Assembly (NCBI GenBank): GCA_964245885.1
Contig: CAXTOX010000002.1
Location: 16,126 to 80,125 of the forward strand
Reading direction: 5' to 3'
Origin: CAHJWO01 sp964245885
GTDB lineage: Bacteria > Verrucomicrobiota > Verrucomicrobiia > Chthoniobacterales > SZAS-18
Length of the DNA stretch: 64,000 bases
Under the pieces are notes generated by a model. The model did no database searches. It saw only the letters and a program-made list of their open reading frames with translations, and was not told the origin of the DNA. Numbering within the stretch: the first letter of the stretch is position 1; every line of letters starts with the position of its first letter. Positions 52,567-64,000 of the stretch are shown here, one piece after another. The position numbers and the translations under genes were made by a program.

Positions 52567-53778
52567 ATGACGCCCAGCGTATCCATGCCGGCCGGCGGCA
52601 TCATCGACCCCGCGCGGCTGGAGAACATCCGGTTCAGCAACGACGAGATTGCCCGTTACTCACGCCACCTCATCATGCCCGAGGTGACGCTGGAGGGCCA
52701 GAAACGGCTCAAGGCGTCGCGGGTGCTCTGCATCGGCACGGGCGGACTGGGATCGCCCATCGCGTTGTACCTCGCGGCGGCCGGGGTGGGGAGGATTGGG
52801 TTGGTGGACTTCGACGTGGTCGATTATTCCAATCTCCAGCGCCAGATCCTCCACGGTACGGAGGACGTGGGACGCAAGAAGCTGAAATCGGCGAAGGACA
52901 AACTGCGGGCCATTAACCCCAACGTGCAGATCGACCTGCACGACGCGTTCTTCACCAGCGAAAACGCCCGCCAGATCGCCGAGCCGTACGACATCGTCAT
53001 CGACGGCACGGACAACTTCCCGACCCGTTACCTGTCGAACGACATCTGCGTTTTCACGAAGAAGCCGAACGTCTACGGCTCGATCTTCCGCTTCGAGGGT
53101 CAGTGCACGGTGTTCGCGCCACATCTCGGGGGGCCTTGCTACCGTTGCATGTTCCCGGAACCGCCGCCGCCGGGCATGGTGCCGAGTTGCGCGGAGGGCG
53201 GCGTGCTGGGCGTGCTCCCAGGTATCATCGGCGTGATGCAAGCCATCGAGGCGGTCAAGCTGATCGTCGGCATCGGCGAACCGCTGCTCGGCCGGCTGGT
53301 GCATTGCGACGCGCTGAAGATGAAGTTCCGCGAATTCAAGCTGCGGCGCGACCCGAAATGCCCGGTTTGCAGCGAGAACCCGACGATCACCGACCTGATC
53401 GACTACGACCAATTTTGCGGCGCGCCGCAGGCGGTGGCGGCTCGCCAGGCGGACGCCGAGGTGCCGACGATCTCCGTCGCCGAACTCAAGCGCCGCCTAG
53501 ACGTGGATGACAGACTGCTGCTGGTGGATGTGCGTGAGACCTACGAACGCGACATCGTGCAGGTGCCCGGGGCGAAACTGATCCCGCTGGGCGAACTACC
53601 CGCGCGCATGAGCGAACTCGACAGCGCGCTGGAAATTGCGCTCCTCTGCAAAAACGGCCAGCGGAGCGCGCAGGCGTTGCGCAGCTTGCAGGAGGCCGGG
53701 TTCTCGAAACTGTTCAACGTGGCCGGCGGCATCGACGCCTGGGCGAAGGAAATCGACACTGCCCTGCCGAAATATTGA
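52567..53778 (+). CDS. MoeB/ThiF-type adenylyltransferase with rhodanese domain
   Basis: Predicted 403 residues, ATG 52567. E1-like fold: RVLCIGTGGLGSPIALYLAA (ATP site), QRQILHGTEDVGRKKLKSAK (Arg finger area), and two CxxC pairs for zinc (PCYRCMFPEPP and CPVCSENP). The C-terminal rhodanese has active-site Cys in IALLCKNGQRSAQALRSLQ. It adenylates a ubiquitin-like sulfur carrier (MoaD or ThiS), and the rhodanese could then supply sulfur. It forms an operon with SOD upstream and Trm112 downstream. Confidence 0.92.
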   Translation: MTPSVSMPAGGIIDPARLENIRFSNDEIARYSRHLIMPEVTLEGQKRLKASRVLCIGTGGLGSPIALYLAAAGVGRIGLVDFDVVDYSNLQRQILHGTEDVGRKKLKSAKDKLRAINPNVQIDLHDAFFTSENARQIAEPYDIVIDGTDNFPTRYLSNDICVFTKKPNVYGSIFRFEGQCTVFAPHLGGPCYRCMFPEPPPPGMVPSCAEGGVLGVLPGIIGVMQAIEAVKLIVGIGEPLLGRLVHCDALKMKFREFKLRRDPKCPVCSENPTITDLIDYDQFCGAPQAVAARQADAEVPTISVAELKRRLDVDDRLLLVDVRETYERDIVQVPGAKLIPLGELPARMSELDSALEIALLCKNGQRSAQALRSLQEAGFSKLFNVAGGIDAWAKEIDTALPKY

Positions 53779-53791
53779 CCCAATTTCGACC

Positions 53792-54007
53792 ATGATTGCC
53801 GCAGATCTGTTGCCGCTGCTCCGCTGCCCGACGACCCGCCAGAAACTCGTGGCGGCAAGTGCAGAGCAATTGGCGCGCTTGAACGCAAGTCAGGGGGGTG
53901 CCGAACCGCTCGACGAAGCTCTGGCGCGGGAGGATGGCAGCGCGGCCTACCCGGTGCATGGGGGCATTCCGATCCTCCTTCCGGACGAGTGCATCGCACT
54001 TTCGTGA
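53792..54007 (+). CDS. Trm112-like small protein
   Basis: Predicted 71 residues, ATG 53792 (MIAADLLPLLRCPTTRQKLV). The LLRCP start and HGGIPILLPDECIALS end are those of the UPF0434/Trm112 family, which in other organisms binds and activates methyltransferases. Only one of the usual zinc-type Cys pairs is visible. It lies 14 bases after moeB-like and 64 before PPK2. Confidence 0.82.
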   Translation: MIAADLLPLLRCPTTRQKLVAASAEQLARLNASQGGAEPLDEALAREDGSAAYPVHGGIPILLPDECIALS

Positions 54008-54071
54008 GCGAAGCCTCGTGACAGTCTGGTCGTCTCGTGTCATTTCTCGCATTGGAAGTTCCTTCCACCTT

Positions 54072-54821
54072 ATGGATCGAGACTCTGCCAAACAACCGGC
54101 GACGTTGAACCGTCTCGCATCACTCGATCAGGAACAGGCGATCACCGAGGAGCATTACAAAGCTCAGCTCAAGCAGCGGCAATTGCAGCTCATCAAGCTG
54201 CAACTTAAGCTGGCCGAGAGCCGCAAGAACTCGGTCCTCATCGTCGCGGAGGGTCCCGACGCCGCCGGCAAGGGCGGCGCGGTCAAACGCCTAGTGGAGA
54301 AACTCGATCCCCGCACCCTGCGCGTTTACTCCACGGTCAAGCCGACCGAGGACGAGTTGGGCCGGCATTACCTGTGGCGGTTCTGGACGCGCCTGCCCGC
54401 GCGCGGGCGCATCGCGGTTTTCGACCGTTCCTGGTACGGCCGCGTGCTCGTGGAGCGGGTGGAAGGCTTCGCCACCGAGTCTGAATGGCGGCGGGCTTAC
54501 CGCGAGATCAACGAGTTCGAGCGCATGCTCATGGACGACGGCACGGTGATCCTGAAATTTTATCTCCACGTCACCAAAGACGAGCAGCTCAAGCGTTTCA
54601 AGCGCCGCGAAGGCGATCCGTACAAGAGTTGGAAAATTAACGACGAGGACTGGCGCAACCGCCAGAACTGGGACCTGCACAACGAGGCGGCGGAGGAGAT
54701 GTTCGAGCGGACCTCCTCCGATGGCGCGCCGTGGCATCTGATCGCGGGTAATTACAAGTGGCACGCCCGGTTGGAAATGCTCAAGATCACGCTCAAGGCG
54801 CTCGAAGACCTCAAGCTCTGA
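54072..54821 (+). CDS. Polyphosphate kinase 2 family
   Basis: Predicted 249 residues, ATG 54072; the frame is open upstream, but no conserved residues lie there. PPK2 signatures: Walker A VLIVAEGPDAAGKGGAVKRL, Walker B-like GRIAVFDRSWYGRVLVERVE, and lid RFKRREGDPYKSWKINDEDW. It uses polyphosphate to phosphorylate nucleotides (class I or similar). It is the only polyphosphate gene in the window and may be its own unit. Confidence 0.93.
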   Translation: MDRDSAKQPATLNRLASLDQEQAITEEHYKAQLKQRQLQLIKLQLKLAESRKNSVLIVAEGPDAAGKGGAVKRLVEKLDPRTLRVYSTVKPTEDELGRHYLWRFWTRLPARGRIAVFDRSWYGRVLVERVEGFATESEWRRAYREINEFERMLMDDGTVILKFYLHVTKDEQLKRFKRREGDPYKSWKINDEDWRNRQNWDLHNEAAEEMFERTSSDGAPWHLIAGNYKWHARLEMLKITLKALEDLKL

Positions 54822-54900
54822 GTTCCGCGAACCAAACGCGTGCCGGGCCGAAAAAACTTTGGTTCGACCGAGGTTTCAGGTAGAAGTTTGACCTGCTCGA

Positions 54901-55614
54901 ATGTCACTGTCCCGGATCGTGTCCGCCGTCCCTCTTCGTCATCTTGCAGCCTGGATGGTTACCGCCGTCTTCCTAGCGGGCTGCGACCGGGTGAGTTTCA
55001 ACCCCGGCGGCGATCATGCCTACGAGCAGGCGGAACAGAAACGTTCCGCGCAGGACTACCGGAGCGCGGTTTCGTTCTACGAAAAAGCTCTCGACAGCAC
55101 CACGAAGGCGGCCGACGCCCATTTCCGCATGGGCATGATCTACGACGCCAATCTGGATGATGCGGTCGGTGCCGTGCACCACTTCAAGCGTTACCTGGAG
55201 ATGCAGCCGAACGGCCCCCACGCCAAGGAAGCCCACGCGAACCTCGACCGGATCGAACTCAAGCTCGCGACCAGCCTCGCCGGCGGCACGCTCATCACCC
55301 ACGCGGAAGCGGCGAAGTTGAGGCAGGATAACAAGGATCTCCGGGACCAACTGGCCCAACGCCCCACGCCGCCCCCGCCCGGTGCGCCGCCCGCCGGCGG
55401 CGTGGTGACCGGGAAGACCGCCGCGCGCGAAGCCGAGCGTCATCCCGCGCCGGGAACGCGCACCTACCAGGTGCAACCGGGCGATTCGCTGGCGAGCATC
55501 TCGCGCAAGTTCTACGGGAACAAGACGCGCGCCAAGGACATTCAGGACGCGAACATGAACAACGTCCCCGACGAGCGCAAACTCAAGCCGGGCGTCACGC
55601 TGATCATCCCTTAG
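54901..55614 (+). CDS. TPR-LysM lipoprotein
   Basis: Predicted 237 residues, ATG 54901. The lipobox FLAGC is followed by TPR-like repeats (YRSAVSFYEKALDSTTKAAD, then AHFRMGMIYDANLDDAVGAV), a short coiled stretch and a Pro-rich linker. A LysM domain lies at the C-terminus (YQVQPGDSLASISRKFYGNK, then RKLKPGVTLIIP). It probably anchors to the outer membrane and binds peptidoglycan. It converges with the NlpC/P60 gene, 15 bases apart. Confidence 0.88.
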   Translation: MSLSRIVSAVPLRHLAAWMVTAVFLAGCDRVSFNPGGDHAYEQAEQKRSAQDYRSAVSFYEKALDSTTKAADAHFRMGMIYDANLDDAVGAVHHFKRYLEMQPNGPHAKEAHANLDRIELKLATSLAGGTLITHAEAAKLRQDNKDLRDQLAQRPTPPPPGAPPAGGVVTGKTAAREAERHPAPGTRTYQVQPGDSLASISRKFYGNKTRAKDIQDANMNNVPDERKLKPGVTLIIP

Positions 55615-55629
55615 CGCACCAGCCTTCCA

Positions 55630-56172
55630 TCATAGGCCGGGCGGATGCCGGATCACGCATCCGTCGGCGGGGCGGCTGCGCCGGGTCCAGCGCGGTCCGC
55701 TGCCTTCGTGGCCGGTCCAGCCCGTGTCGAAACGCAAACCGGCGACCACCAAAAACACGTGCCCGTCGCGCGCGTAAACGCTGATCCAGCGGCCCGGTCC
55801 GCTCTCGCCGTATTGGCGGAACCCCTCCGAGGGCATGGAGTCCCGCAGCCGGCCCGCAGCGCGCAGGACGTACGAGGTCGCGCCCGAACAATCGAATCCA
55901 CCGGACCCATCGCCGTGGCCGCCGCCGTACACGTACGCCGAGCCCACGATCTCGTTGCCCGCGTTCACGGCCGCCTGGACGGCCACCGGCACCTGCGGCG
56001 GGGCGATGGCCGTGCCGTCGTCCGCCAGGATCGCCGTCTGGCCTGGAACGTAGTGGTAGACGTAGGGCGGCGTATCGGCACAACCGGCCGCCACAACCGC
56101 CACGGCGGCGGCGAGCAGGACTCTCGCCCGGCCGTGCCAGCGGGCCACGCAGGAAGCCGGCGCGTCTCTCAT
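55630..56172 (-). CDS. NlpC/P60 peptidase, lipoprotein
   Basis: Predicted 180 residues, ATG 56172. The lipobox is VVAAGC, and the catalytic Cys lies in GGFDCSGATSYVLRAAG. The His follows in YARDGHVFLVVAGLRFDTG, and a third polar residue is near TGHEGSGPRW. These enzymes cleave D-gamma-glutamyl-diamino acid bonds in cell-wall peptides. It starts 2 bases after the S1/P1 nuclease stop on the same strand, so co-transcription is likely. Confidence 0.88.
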   Translation of the reverse strand: MRDAPASCVARWHGRARVLLAAAVAVVAAGCADTPPYVYHYVPGQTAILADDGTAIAPPQVPVAVQAAVNAGNEIVGSAYVYGGGHGDGSGGFDCSGATSYVLRAAGRLRDSMPSEGFRQYGESGPGRWISVYARDGHVFLVVAGLRFDTGWTGHEGSGPRWTRRSRPADGCVIRHPPGL

Positions 56173-56174
56173 GC

Positions 56175-57371
56175 TCACGGCAGCACCTGCTGGAGCATCG
56201 CGGCGAGACGGCAACCGCCCTTTTCGAGTTCGATCCGCACGACTCCGACCGCCCAATCCGCGTAGGCCGGTTTCAGGCCGGTTCTCTCGACCGCGACGCC
56301 GGCGAAGACCTGTTTGCCGCGGTTCGTTTCCGGATGCAGTTGGGTAAATTGCAGGCGGTCATGCGCCTCGCGCGCCACGGGCAGGATTTCGTTCGCCCAC
56401 GCTTCCCCCCAGTCCTTGAACGGTAAGGTGGCGACCGGCTTCCAGTTCGCCGGTTCCTGCTTGGCGAGGAAGTGAACAAACTCCGTCGGCGTCACGTCGG
56501 GAGCGTGGGCCGGATCGGTCTTTTTGATCTCGGCACCCACTTGTTCGATGAGGAGCTTGACCGTGTTGCTGTCCCAGAAGCTGTGCAGCCTCGGCCGCCG
56601 CTTGATGGCGCTGGGATCGGCGGACGGAGGGGTGAGGATGTTCAGAAAGAAACTGTTGCCGCCCTCGTCGCCCAACGCCTTCGGATCGTTGTCCGGGTTG
56701 GCAATCTGGCCGTTGTCGAAATACTCCGCGCCGACGTGCAGGGGCTGGTGCAGGTCGCCGACGTAGTGCGCGAGCAAAATCAGCGCCACCGGTTTGGTGA
56801 TGGCGCGCGCGTTCTGCTCGTTCTCCTGACCGGAGAGGACGCGGCAGCAGAAGTTGATCATGTGTACGATGTCCCACTGGGAGCGGCCCGCCTTGCCGTC
56901 GGTATACTTCTCGTTGCCGGCCAGCGGCACGTCCGTGTAGTGGAACTGATGGTGCGATGGGTGGGCCTCGTCGTTGGCGTCCGACGGTTTGTTGGCCTCC
57001 CAGAACGCGCGGAGTTGTGCCTCAATCTTCGGATGATCCGGCATCTTGAAGCCGCGCGGATCGCCTTCGCCCCCGCCACGATCCCAGCTCTTGATGCGGT
57101 CGGGGATCGTTGCGGCGAAGCCGAGGGGGAGGCCTTCGAGCAATTCGCTCACCTTCACGCCGGTGGGTGTTCCTGCCAGCCGCTCGGCGGCGATGCCTCC
57201 GACGGCGTTGTGCCCTTCTTCCCCGTAGCCGTAGCTGGAAAGGGGGGTGAGCACGAGCAAACTGGCAGCGAGGAAGAGAGGTGCGTACTTCAAGACAGCG
57301 GCAAGCGTAGCGCGCGACGGGGAGGAAGCAATCAATGCATTGGCTCTTGATGGCTGACCGTCTGTGTTCAC
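56175..57371 (-). CDS. S1/P1 nuclease family, secreted
   Basis: Predicted 398 residues from a GTG at 57371 that overlaps the ribulokinase stop (GTGA). A TTG at 57293 (MKYAPLFLAASLLVLTPLSS when read as the start) gives a cleaner signal peptide and is the more likely start biologically. Family signatures are YGYGEEGHNAVGGIAAERL (mature N-terminus with GEEGH), PVALILLAHYVGDLHQPLHV (two His plus Asp) and GDEGGNSFFLNILTPP. S1/P1 enzymes are zinc-dependent single-strand nucleases or 3'-nucleotidases. It probably acts outside the cytoplasm. Confidence 0.87.
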   Translation of the reverse strand: MNTDGQPSRANALIASSPSRATLAAVLKYAPLFLAASLLVLTPLSSYGYGEEGHNAVGGIAAERLAGTPTGVKVSELLEGLPLGFAATIPDRIKSWDRGGGEGDPRGFKMPDHPKIEAQLRAFWEANKPSDANDEAHPSHHQFHYTDVPLAGNEKYTDGKAGRSQWDIVHMINFCCRVLSGQENEQNARAITKPVALILLAHYVGDLHQPLHVGAEYFDNGQIANPDNDPKALGDEGGNSFFLNILTPPSADPSAIKRRPRLHSFWDSNTVKLLIEQVGAEIKKTDPAHAPDVTPTEFVHFLAKQEPANWKPVATLPFKDWGEAWANEILPVAREAHDRLQFTQLHPETNRGKQVFAGVAVERTGLKPAYADWAVGVVRIELEKGGCRLAAMLQQVLP

Positions 57372-59062
57372 ACGGGCGTGGGCAACTCGTCCGCGGGTTG
57401 AGCGGAAGCGTGTTCCTGGATTTCGATGAGGGCTTTCATCACGCCGGAAAGGTCGGCGGCTTTGTTGACGCCGCCGAAGGCGTCGTGGAGCTGGCGGTAG
57501 AGCGCGTAAAGTTGGTCGTACACGCGCACGTTCTCCGGGTCGGGTTCGTAGCGCACGTCCTTGAGCGAGGTCATGGCAGCCTGTGCAGACTTGAAATCAG
57601 GGTACGCACCCGCCAACACGGCCGCCGACACCGCGCTGCCCAGCGCACAGGCTTGGCCCGAACCAGCCACCTGCATGGTGCAACCCGTCACGTCGGCATA
57701 GATCTGCATGAGCAGGGCGTTCTTTTCCGCGATGCCGCCCGCGCAGACGACGCGTTCCACCGGTACGCCGTATTCACGCAGCCGCTCGATGATGGCACGC
57801 GCGCCGAAGGCCGTCGCCTCGATGTGCGCGCGGTAGAGTTCCGCCCGCGTGGTGTGGAGCGTCTGTCCCAGCACGAGCCCGGTCAGACGCGGGTCAACGA
57901 GGATCGTGCGGTTGCCGTTGTGCCAGTCCAGAGCCAGTAGGCCGCTCTGTCCGGGACGCCGCCCCGCGGCTTCCTTCGTCAGTTCGGCGTGCAGGCCCGC
58001 GTCGCCCTGGCAGACTCCCTCGACCCACCACTTGAAGATGTCGCCCACCGCCGACTGCCCGGCCTCCACCCCGTAGTACCCCGGCAGGATCGCGCCCGGC
58101 ACGATGCCGCAGATGCCGGGGATGTCCGCCACGGCCTTGTCGGCGGCGACCACCGCACAATCGCAGGTGCTCGTCCCGATGACCTTGACCAGCGTGCCCT
58201 CGTTCACGCCCGAACCGATCGCCCCGTAGTGCACGTCCATCTCGCCGATGGCCACCGGGATGCCGGCGGGCAGGCCGAGCTTCTGCGCCCACTCCCTGCA
58301 GAGCGCGCCGGCGGCGGTGGTGGCGTCGTGCGCCCGTTCGTAGAGGCGGTCACGCAAAGCGGCGAGCTTCGGGTCGAGTATCGCCAGGAACTCCTTGTCA
58401 GGCAGGCCACCCCATTCATCGGAATAAAGCGCCTTGTGCCCGGCGCAACACACCCCGCGCACGATTGCGCGCGGGTCGGTGACCCCGCAGAGGGTCGCCG
58501 GGATGAAGTCGGCGAACTCTACCCAGCTAAAGGCCGCGTCGAAGACTTCGGGCGCAACCGCCAGGCAACGCCAGATCTTGCTCCAGAACCACTCGGAGGA
58601 GTACGTGTTGCCGCATTTGGCGATGTACTGCGGCCGGTGCTCGGCGGCGAGCGCGGTGATGCGCGCGGCCTCGCGGTGGCTGGTGTGGTCCTTCCACAGC
58701 CAGCATTGGGCGGCGAGGTGGTCCTGCCAACGCGGTTGGAGCGCCAGCGGCACGTTCCGGCCGTCCACCGGCAGCGGGCTGGACCCGGTGGTGTCCACGC
58801 CGATGCCGATGACTGCAGCGGGCGAAAAGTCGGGTGCGCCCGCCGCTTGCGCGAGGGCAGCGCGCACCGCTTTCTCCAGGCCGAAGAAGTAGTCGCCGGG
58901 ATGCTGGCGGGCGAGATGGTGGTCGCGTGGATCGAGGAGGACGCCGGCCTTGCCGCTGGGGTAATCCACGACCGCCGTGCCGATCTCGCGGCCGTCGGCG
59001 GTGTTCACCACGAGGGCGCGCACCGAGTTGGTGCCATAGTCGATACCGATGCTGTAAGGCAT
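57368..59062 (-). CDS. araB: Ribulokinase
   Basis: Predicted 564 residues, ATG 59062 (MPYSIGIDYGTNSVRALVVN); the reading frame is open upstream. FGGY kinase motifs are SIGIDYGTNSVRALVV, VGIDTTGSSPLPVDGR, ATAFGARAIIERLREYGVPV, and VVCAGGIAEKNALLMQIYAD. CDCAVVAADKAVADIPGICG and FDAAFSWVEFADFIPATLCG are typical of AraB. It phosphorylates ribulose. No araA or araD is close by; the next gene on the strand is S1/P1 nuclease, overlapping by four bases. Confidence 0.92.
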   Translation of the reverse strand: MPYSIGIDYGTNSVRALVVNTADGREIGTAVVDYPSGKAGVLLDPRDHHLARQHPGDYFFGLEKAVRAALAQAAGAPDFSPAAVIGIGVDTTGSSPLPVDGRNVPLALQPRWQDHLAAQCWLWKDHTSHREAARITALAAEHRPQYIAKCGNTYSSEWFWSKIWRCLAVAPEVFDAAFSWVEFADFIPATLCGVTDPRAIVRGVCCAGHKALYSDEWGGLPDKEFLAILDPKLAALRDRLYERAHDATTAAGALCREWAQKLGLPAGIPVAIGEMDVHYGAIGSGVNEGTLVKVIGTSTCDCAVVAADKAVADIPGICGIVPGAILPGYYGVEAGQSAVGDIFKWWVEGVCQGDAGLHAELTKEAAGRRPGQSGLLALDWHNGNRTILVDPRLTGLVLGQTLHTTRAELYRAHIEATAFGARAIIERLREYGVPVERVVCAGGIAEKNALLMQIYADVTGCTMQVAGSGQACALGSAVSAAVLAGAYPDFKSAQAAMTSLKDVRYEPDPENVRVYDQLYALYRQLHDAFGGVNKAADLSGVMKALIEIQEHASAQPADELPTPV

Positions 59063-59165
59063 AGAAGAAGGAGGGGGAGTTAGCTTGTACCGCCGTCGAT
59101 TTTTTTGCAAACGACCGCTGCGCCCGCGTGGCCCGAGGAATCATTGCTCATCCGCAATCAGTCGA

Positions 59166-59570
59166 TCAATGCCCGGAATAGAAGTGGGGGCCAAATACCA
59201 GCAGCCCCACGACCACCGCGCCGACCGCCGCCAGCAGCACGGCGGCGGCGGCGAGGTCCTTGGCGCGTCCGACGAGCGGGTGACGCTCCGGCTTCACGGC
59301 ATCCGCCAGTGTCTCGACGGCAGAGTTGACGGCCTCCGCCGCCAGCACCGAGCCGATGGCGAAGACCACGAGCGCCCATTCCACGCGGTTGATCCGCCAC
59401 CACCAGCCCGCCGCACCCGCCGCCCCGGTGAAGCCGAGGTGAATCCAGGCGTTGTGCTCCCGGCGGAACAGCCACCGCACTCCCCGGAACGCATAGACGA
59501 AACTGTTCGCTCGGGCGCGCCACGAAAAAGGCTCCCGTTGCTCGGGCGGGGGGGGCGGGCCATTTTCCAT
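59166..59570 (-). CDS. dgkA: Diacylglycerol/undecaprenol kinase (DgkA family)
   Basis: Predicted 134 residues, ATG 59570. DgkA signatures: SWRARANSFVYAFRGVRWLF (N-terminal amphipathic start), RREHNAWIHLGFTG, the catalytic AAEAVNSAVETLADAV (Glu, Asn) and GRAKDLAAAAVLLAAVGAVV. Three membrane helices are expected. It phosphorylates a membrane lipid alcohol. It starts seven bases after the LysE gene stop. Confidence 0.9.
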   Translation of the reverse strand: MENGPPPPPEQREPFSWRARANSFVYAFRGVRWLFRREHNAWIHLGFTGAAGAAGWWWRINRVEWALVVFAIGSVLAAEAVNSAVETLADAVKPERHPLVGRAKDLAAAAVLLAAVGAVVVGLLVFGPHFYSGH

Positions 59571-59576
59571 GCGGCG

Positions 59577-60230
59577 TCAGGCGTGGGCGGTGAGACCCGC
59601 GATGGTTTTTACAGCGAAATAAAGCATCAGCAGCGCGGTCGCCGCTTGGGTGAGGATGTTCCATGCGGGCGTGGCGAACCGCGCGCCCATGCGCACGGCC
59701 GAGCAGAACAGGCCGGAGTACGTGGCCGCGCCCGTGACCACGCCGACGGCGACGGCCAGCGAGGCGGCGAGCCCCAGGTGTTCGCCGCCGGTCTGTGAAC
59801 CGATGACAGCCAGCCAGAAGGTGATGTTCCAAGGGCTCGTCAGCGCGAGTGTGAGGCCCAGCAGGAAGCCGCCCCGCGCCGTGTCAAACCGCCGCACGGG
59901 AGCCGCCGACCGCGCCCCGCCGGGCACGCGGCTGGCTTGCCACGCCTTCCAGGCACCGCGCCCGAACGTCCACGCGAGAAACAGGAGCAGCGCCACGCTC
60001 ACCACGCCCAACATCGTCCGCACGCCCGGCACGCCGATCAACGCACCAGCCCCGAGCGACACCGCGACCGCCCAGCCGAAATCCCCCGTGCACGCCCCGA
60101 GGCCGAGCGCCCACGCGGGCCAGAAGCCTCGCTCCAGGCCGCGCTGCATCATCTGGGCGTTGATCGGACCCGGCGGCCACGCGACCGACCAGCCGAGCAG
60201 AAACCCTTTGAGCAGGAGCGGAGAGAACAT
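59577..60230 (-). CDS. LysE/RhtB family exporter
   Basis: Predicted 217 residues, ATG 60230 (MFSPLLLKGFLLGWSVAWPP), with about six hydrophobic helices. The conserved PPGPINAQMMQRGLERGF of the first helices and LTSPWNITFWLAVIGSQTGG in the middle fit the LysE superfamily, which exports amino acids or related compounds. The substrate is unknown. It starts in the 190-base divergent region shared with gltB. Confidence 0.9.
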   Translation of the reverse strand: MFSPLLLKGFLLGWSVAWPPGPINAQMMQRGLERGFWPAWALGLGACTGDFGWAVAVSLGAGALIGVPGVRTMLGVVSVALLLFLAWTFGRGAWKAWQASRVPGGARSAAPVRRFDTARGGFLLGLTLALTSPWNITFWLAVIGSQTGGEHLGLAASLAVAVGVVTGAATYSGLFCSAVRMGARFATPAWNILTQAATALLMLYFAVKTIAGLTAHA

Positions 60231-60420
60231 CGGGCGGAGGCTGGCCTTAACACGTTTTTCTGACCGATGCAGCCGGAAAACCGTTCCCGGCACGATTCGA
60301 TCTTTACCGGCGCGGCTCGGCGTGGCAATTTTTTGTTCCCGCGGACCGTTTGGCGTCGTACCGCAGGTAGGGAAAACGGATCTACTCCGCAGGGCAGCAG
60401 ACACTCTCGCCTCTTCAAAG

Positions 60421-64000
<3,580 letters not shown>

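Noticed and set aside
60231..60420. Possible regulatory RNA or glutamine-type element upstream of gltB
   Set aside because: The sequence contains no recognisable riboswitch core; only a divergent promoter region can be assumed.

Overview
The window is GC-rich, densely coded bacterial chromosome, apparently a scaffold of a draft or metagenome assembly: four runs of exactly ten N interrupt it, three inside genes and one over the start of a gene. The gene content points to the PVC superphylum, most likely Verrucomicrobiota (Chthoniobacterales-like). The signs are a free-standing SWIB-domain protein, a TIGR03790 family protein, DUF2851 and DUF1460 proteins, an FHA-ABC transporter fusion and a PASTA-less Ser/Thr kinase with a periplasmic tail. 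This placement is inferred from family distribution; no rRNA is present to confirm it.

Layout. 0-14 kb: recN (partial), an MBL-fold hydrolase, a TIGR03790 protein, a DUF2851 protein, an M61 peptidase, a GH63-type glucosidase, an amidase lipoprotein, a DUF1460 amidase, SWIB, and a rhodanese/MauE pair. 14-26.8 kb: a phage-type recombination protein with its own strong terminator; a minus-strand trxB / glycosyltransferase (frameshifted) / GNAT group; riboflavin synthase; a plus-strand SprT / NUDIX / nucleotidyltransferase / sugar kinase run whose last two genes resemble the MurU-AmgK cell-wall recycling pair; a receiver-only response regulator; a GT2; and a three-gene minus operon (coiled-coil protein plus two glycosyltransferases). 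27-38 kb: the least conventional part, with a kinase-pseudokinase membrane receptor, an outer-membrane barrel, two orphan secreted proteins, two lipoproteins, a small membrane protein and a double-FHA ABCG-type transporter. This may be one phospho-signalling and envelope locus. 38-48 kb: tRNA-Leu(GAG), a PHP phosphoesterase, fasciclin and ChaN-like proteins, YqgE, alanine dehydrogenase with a translationally coupled GIY-YIG protein, argD-argF, and an H+-pyrophosphatase. 48-64 kb: citramalate synthase, a flavin oxidoreductase, Tat-exported SOD, MoeB/ThiF-rhodanese, Trm112-like, PPK2, a TPR-LysM lipoprotein, NlpC/P60, S1/P1 nuclease, ribulokinase, DgkA, LysE, and the first ~1190 codons of gltB.

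Four long palindromes lie just downstream of stop codons. Two of them, 43 kb apart, share the same sequence and begin on the base after a stop codon, so this is a dispersed repeat family. There is no CRISPR array, rRNA operon, insertion sequence or integrase. All intergenic stretches are shorter than 300 bases.

Themes. Peptidoglycan turnover is well represented (AmiC-type amidase, DUF1460 amidase, NlpC/P60, LysM, MurU/AmgK candidates), as is phosphate and pyrophosphate energetics (H+-PPase, PPK2). Amino-acid metabolism is also frequent (argD-argF, ald, cimA, gltB). The best candidates for undescribed biology are the 27-38 kb kinase/FHA-transporter locus, the phage-type annealing-like protein fused to an ExoX-C-like module, and the stop-codon-anchored palindromes.
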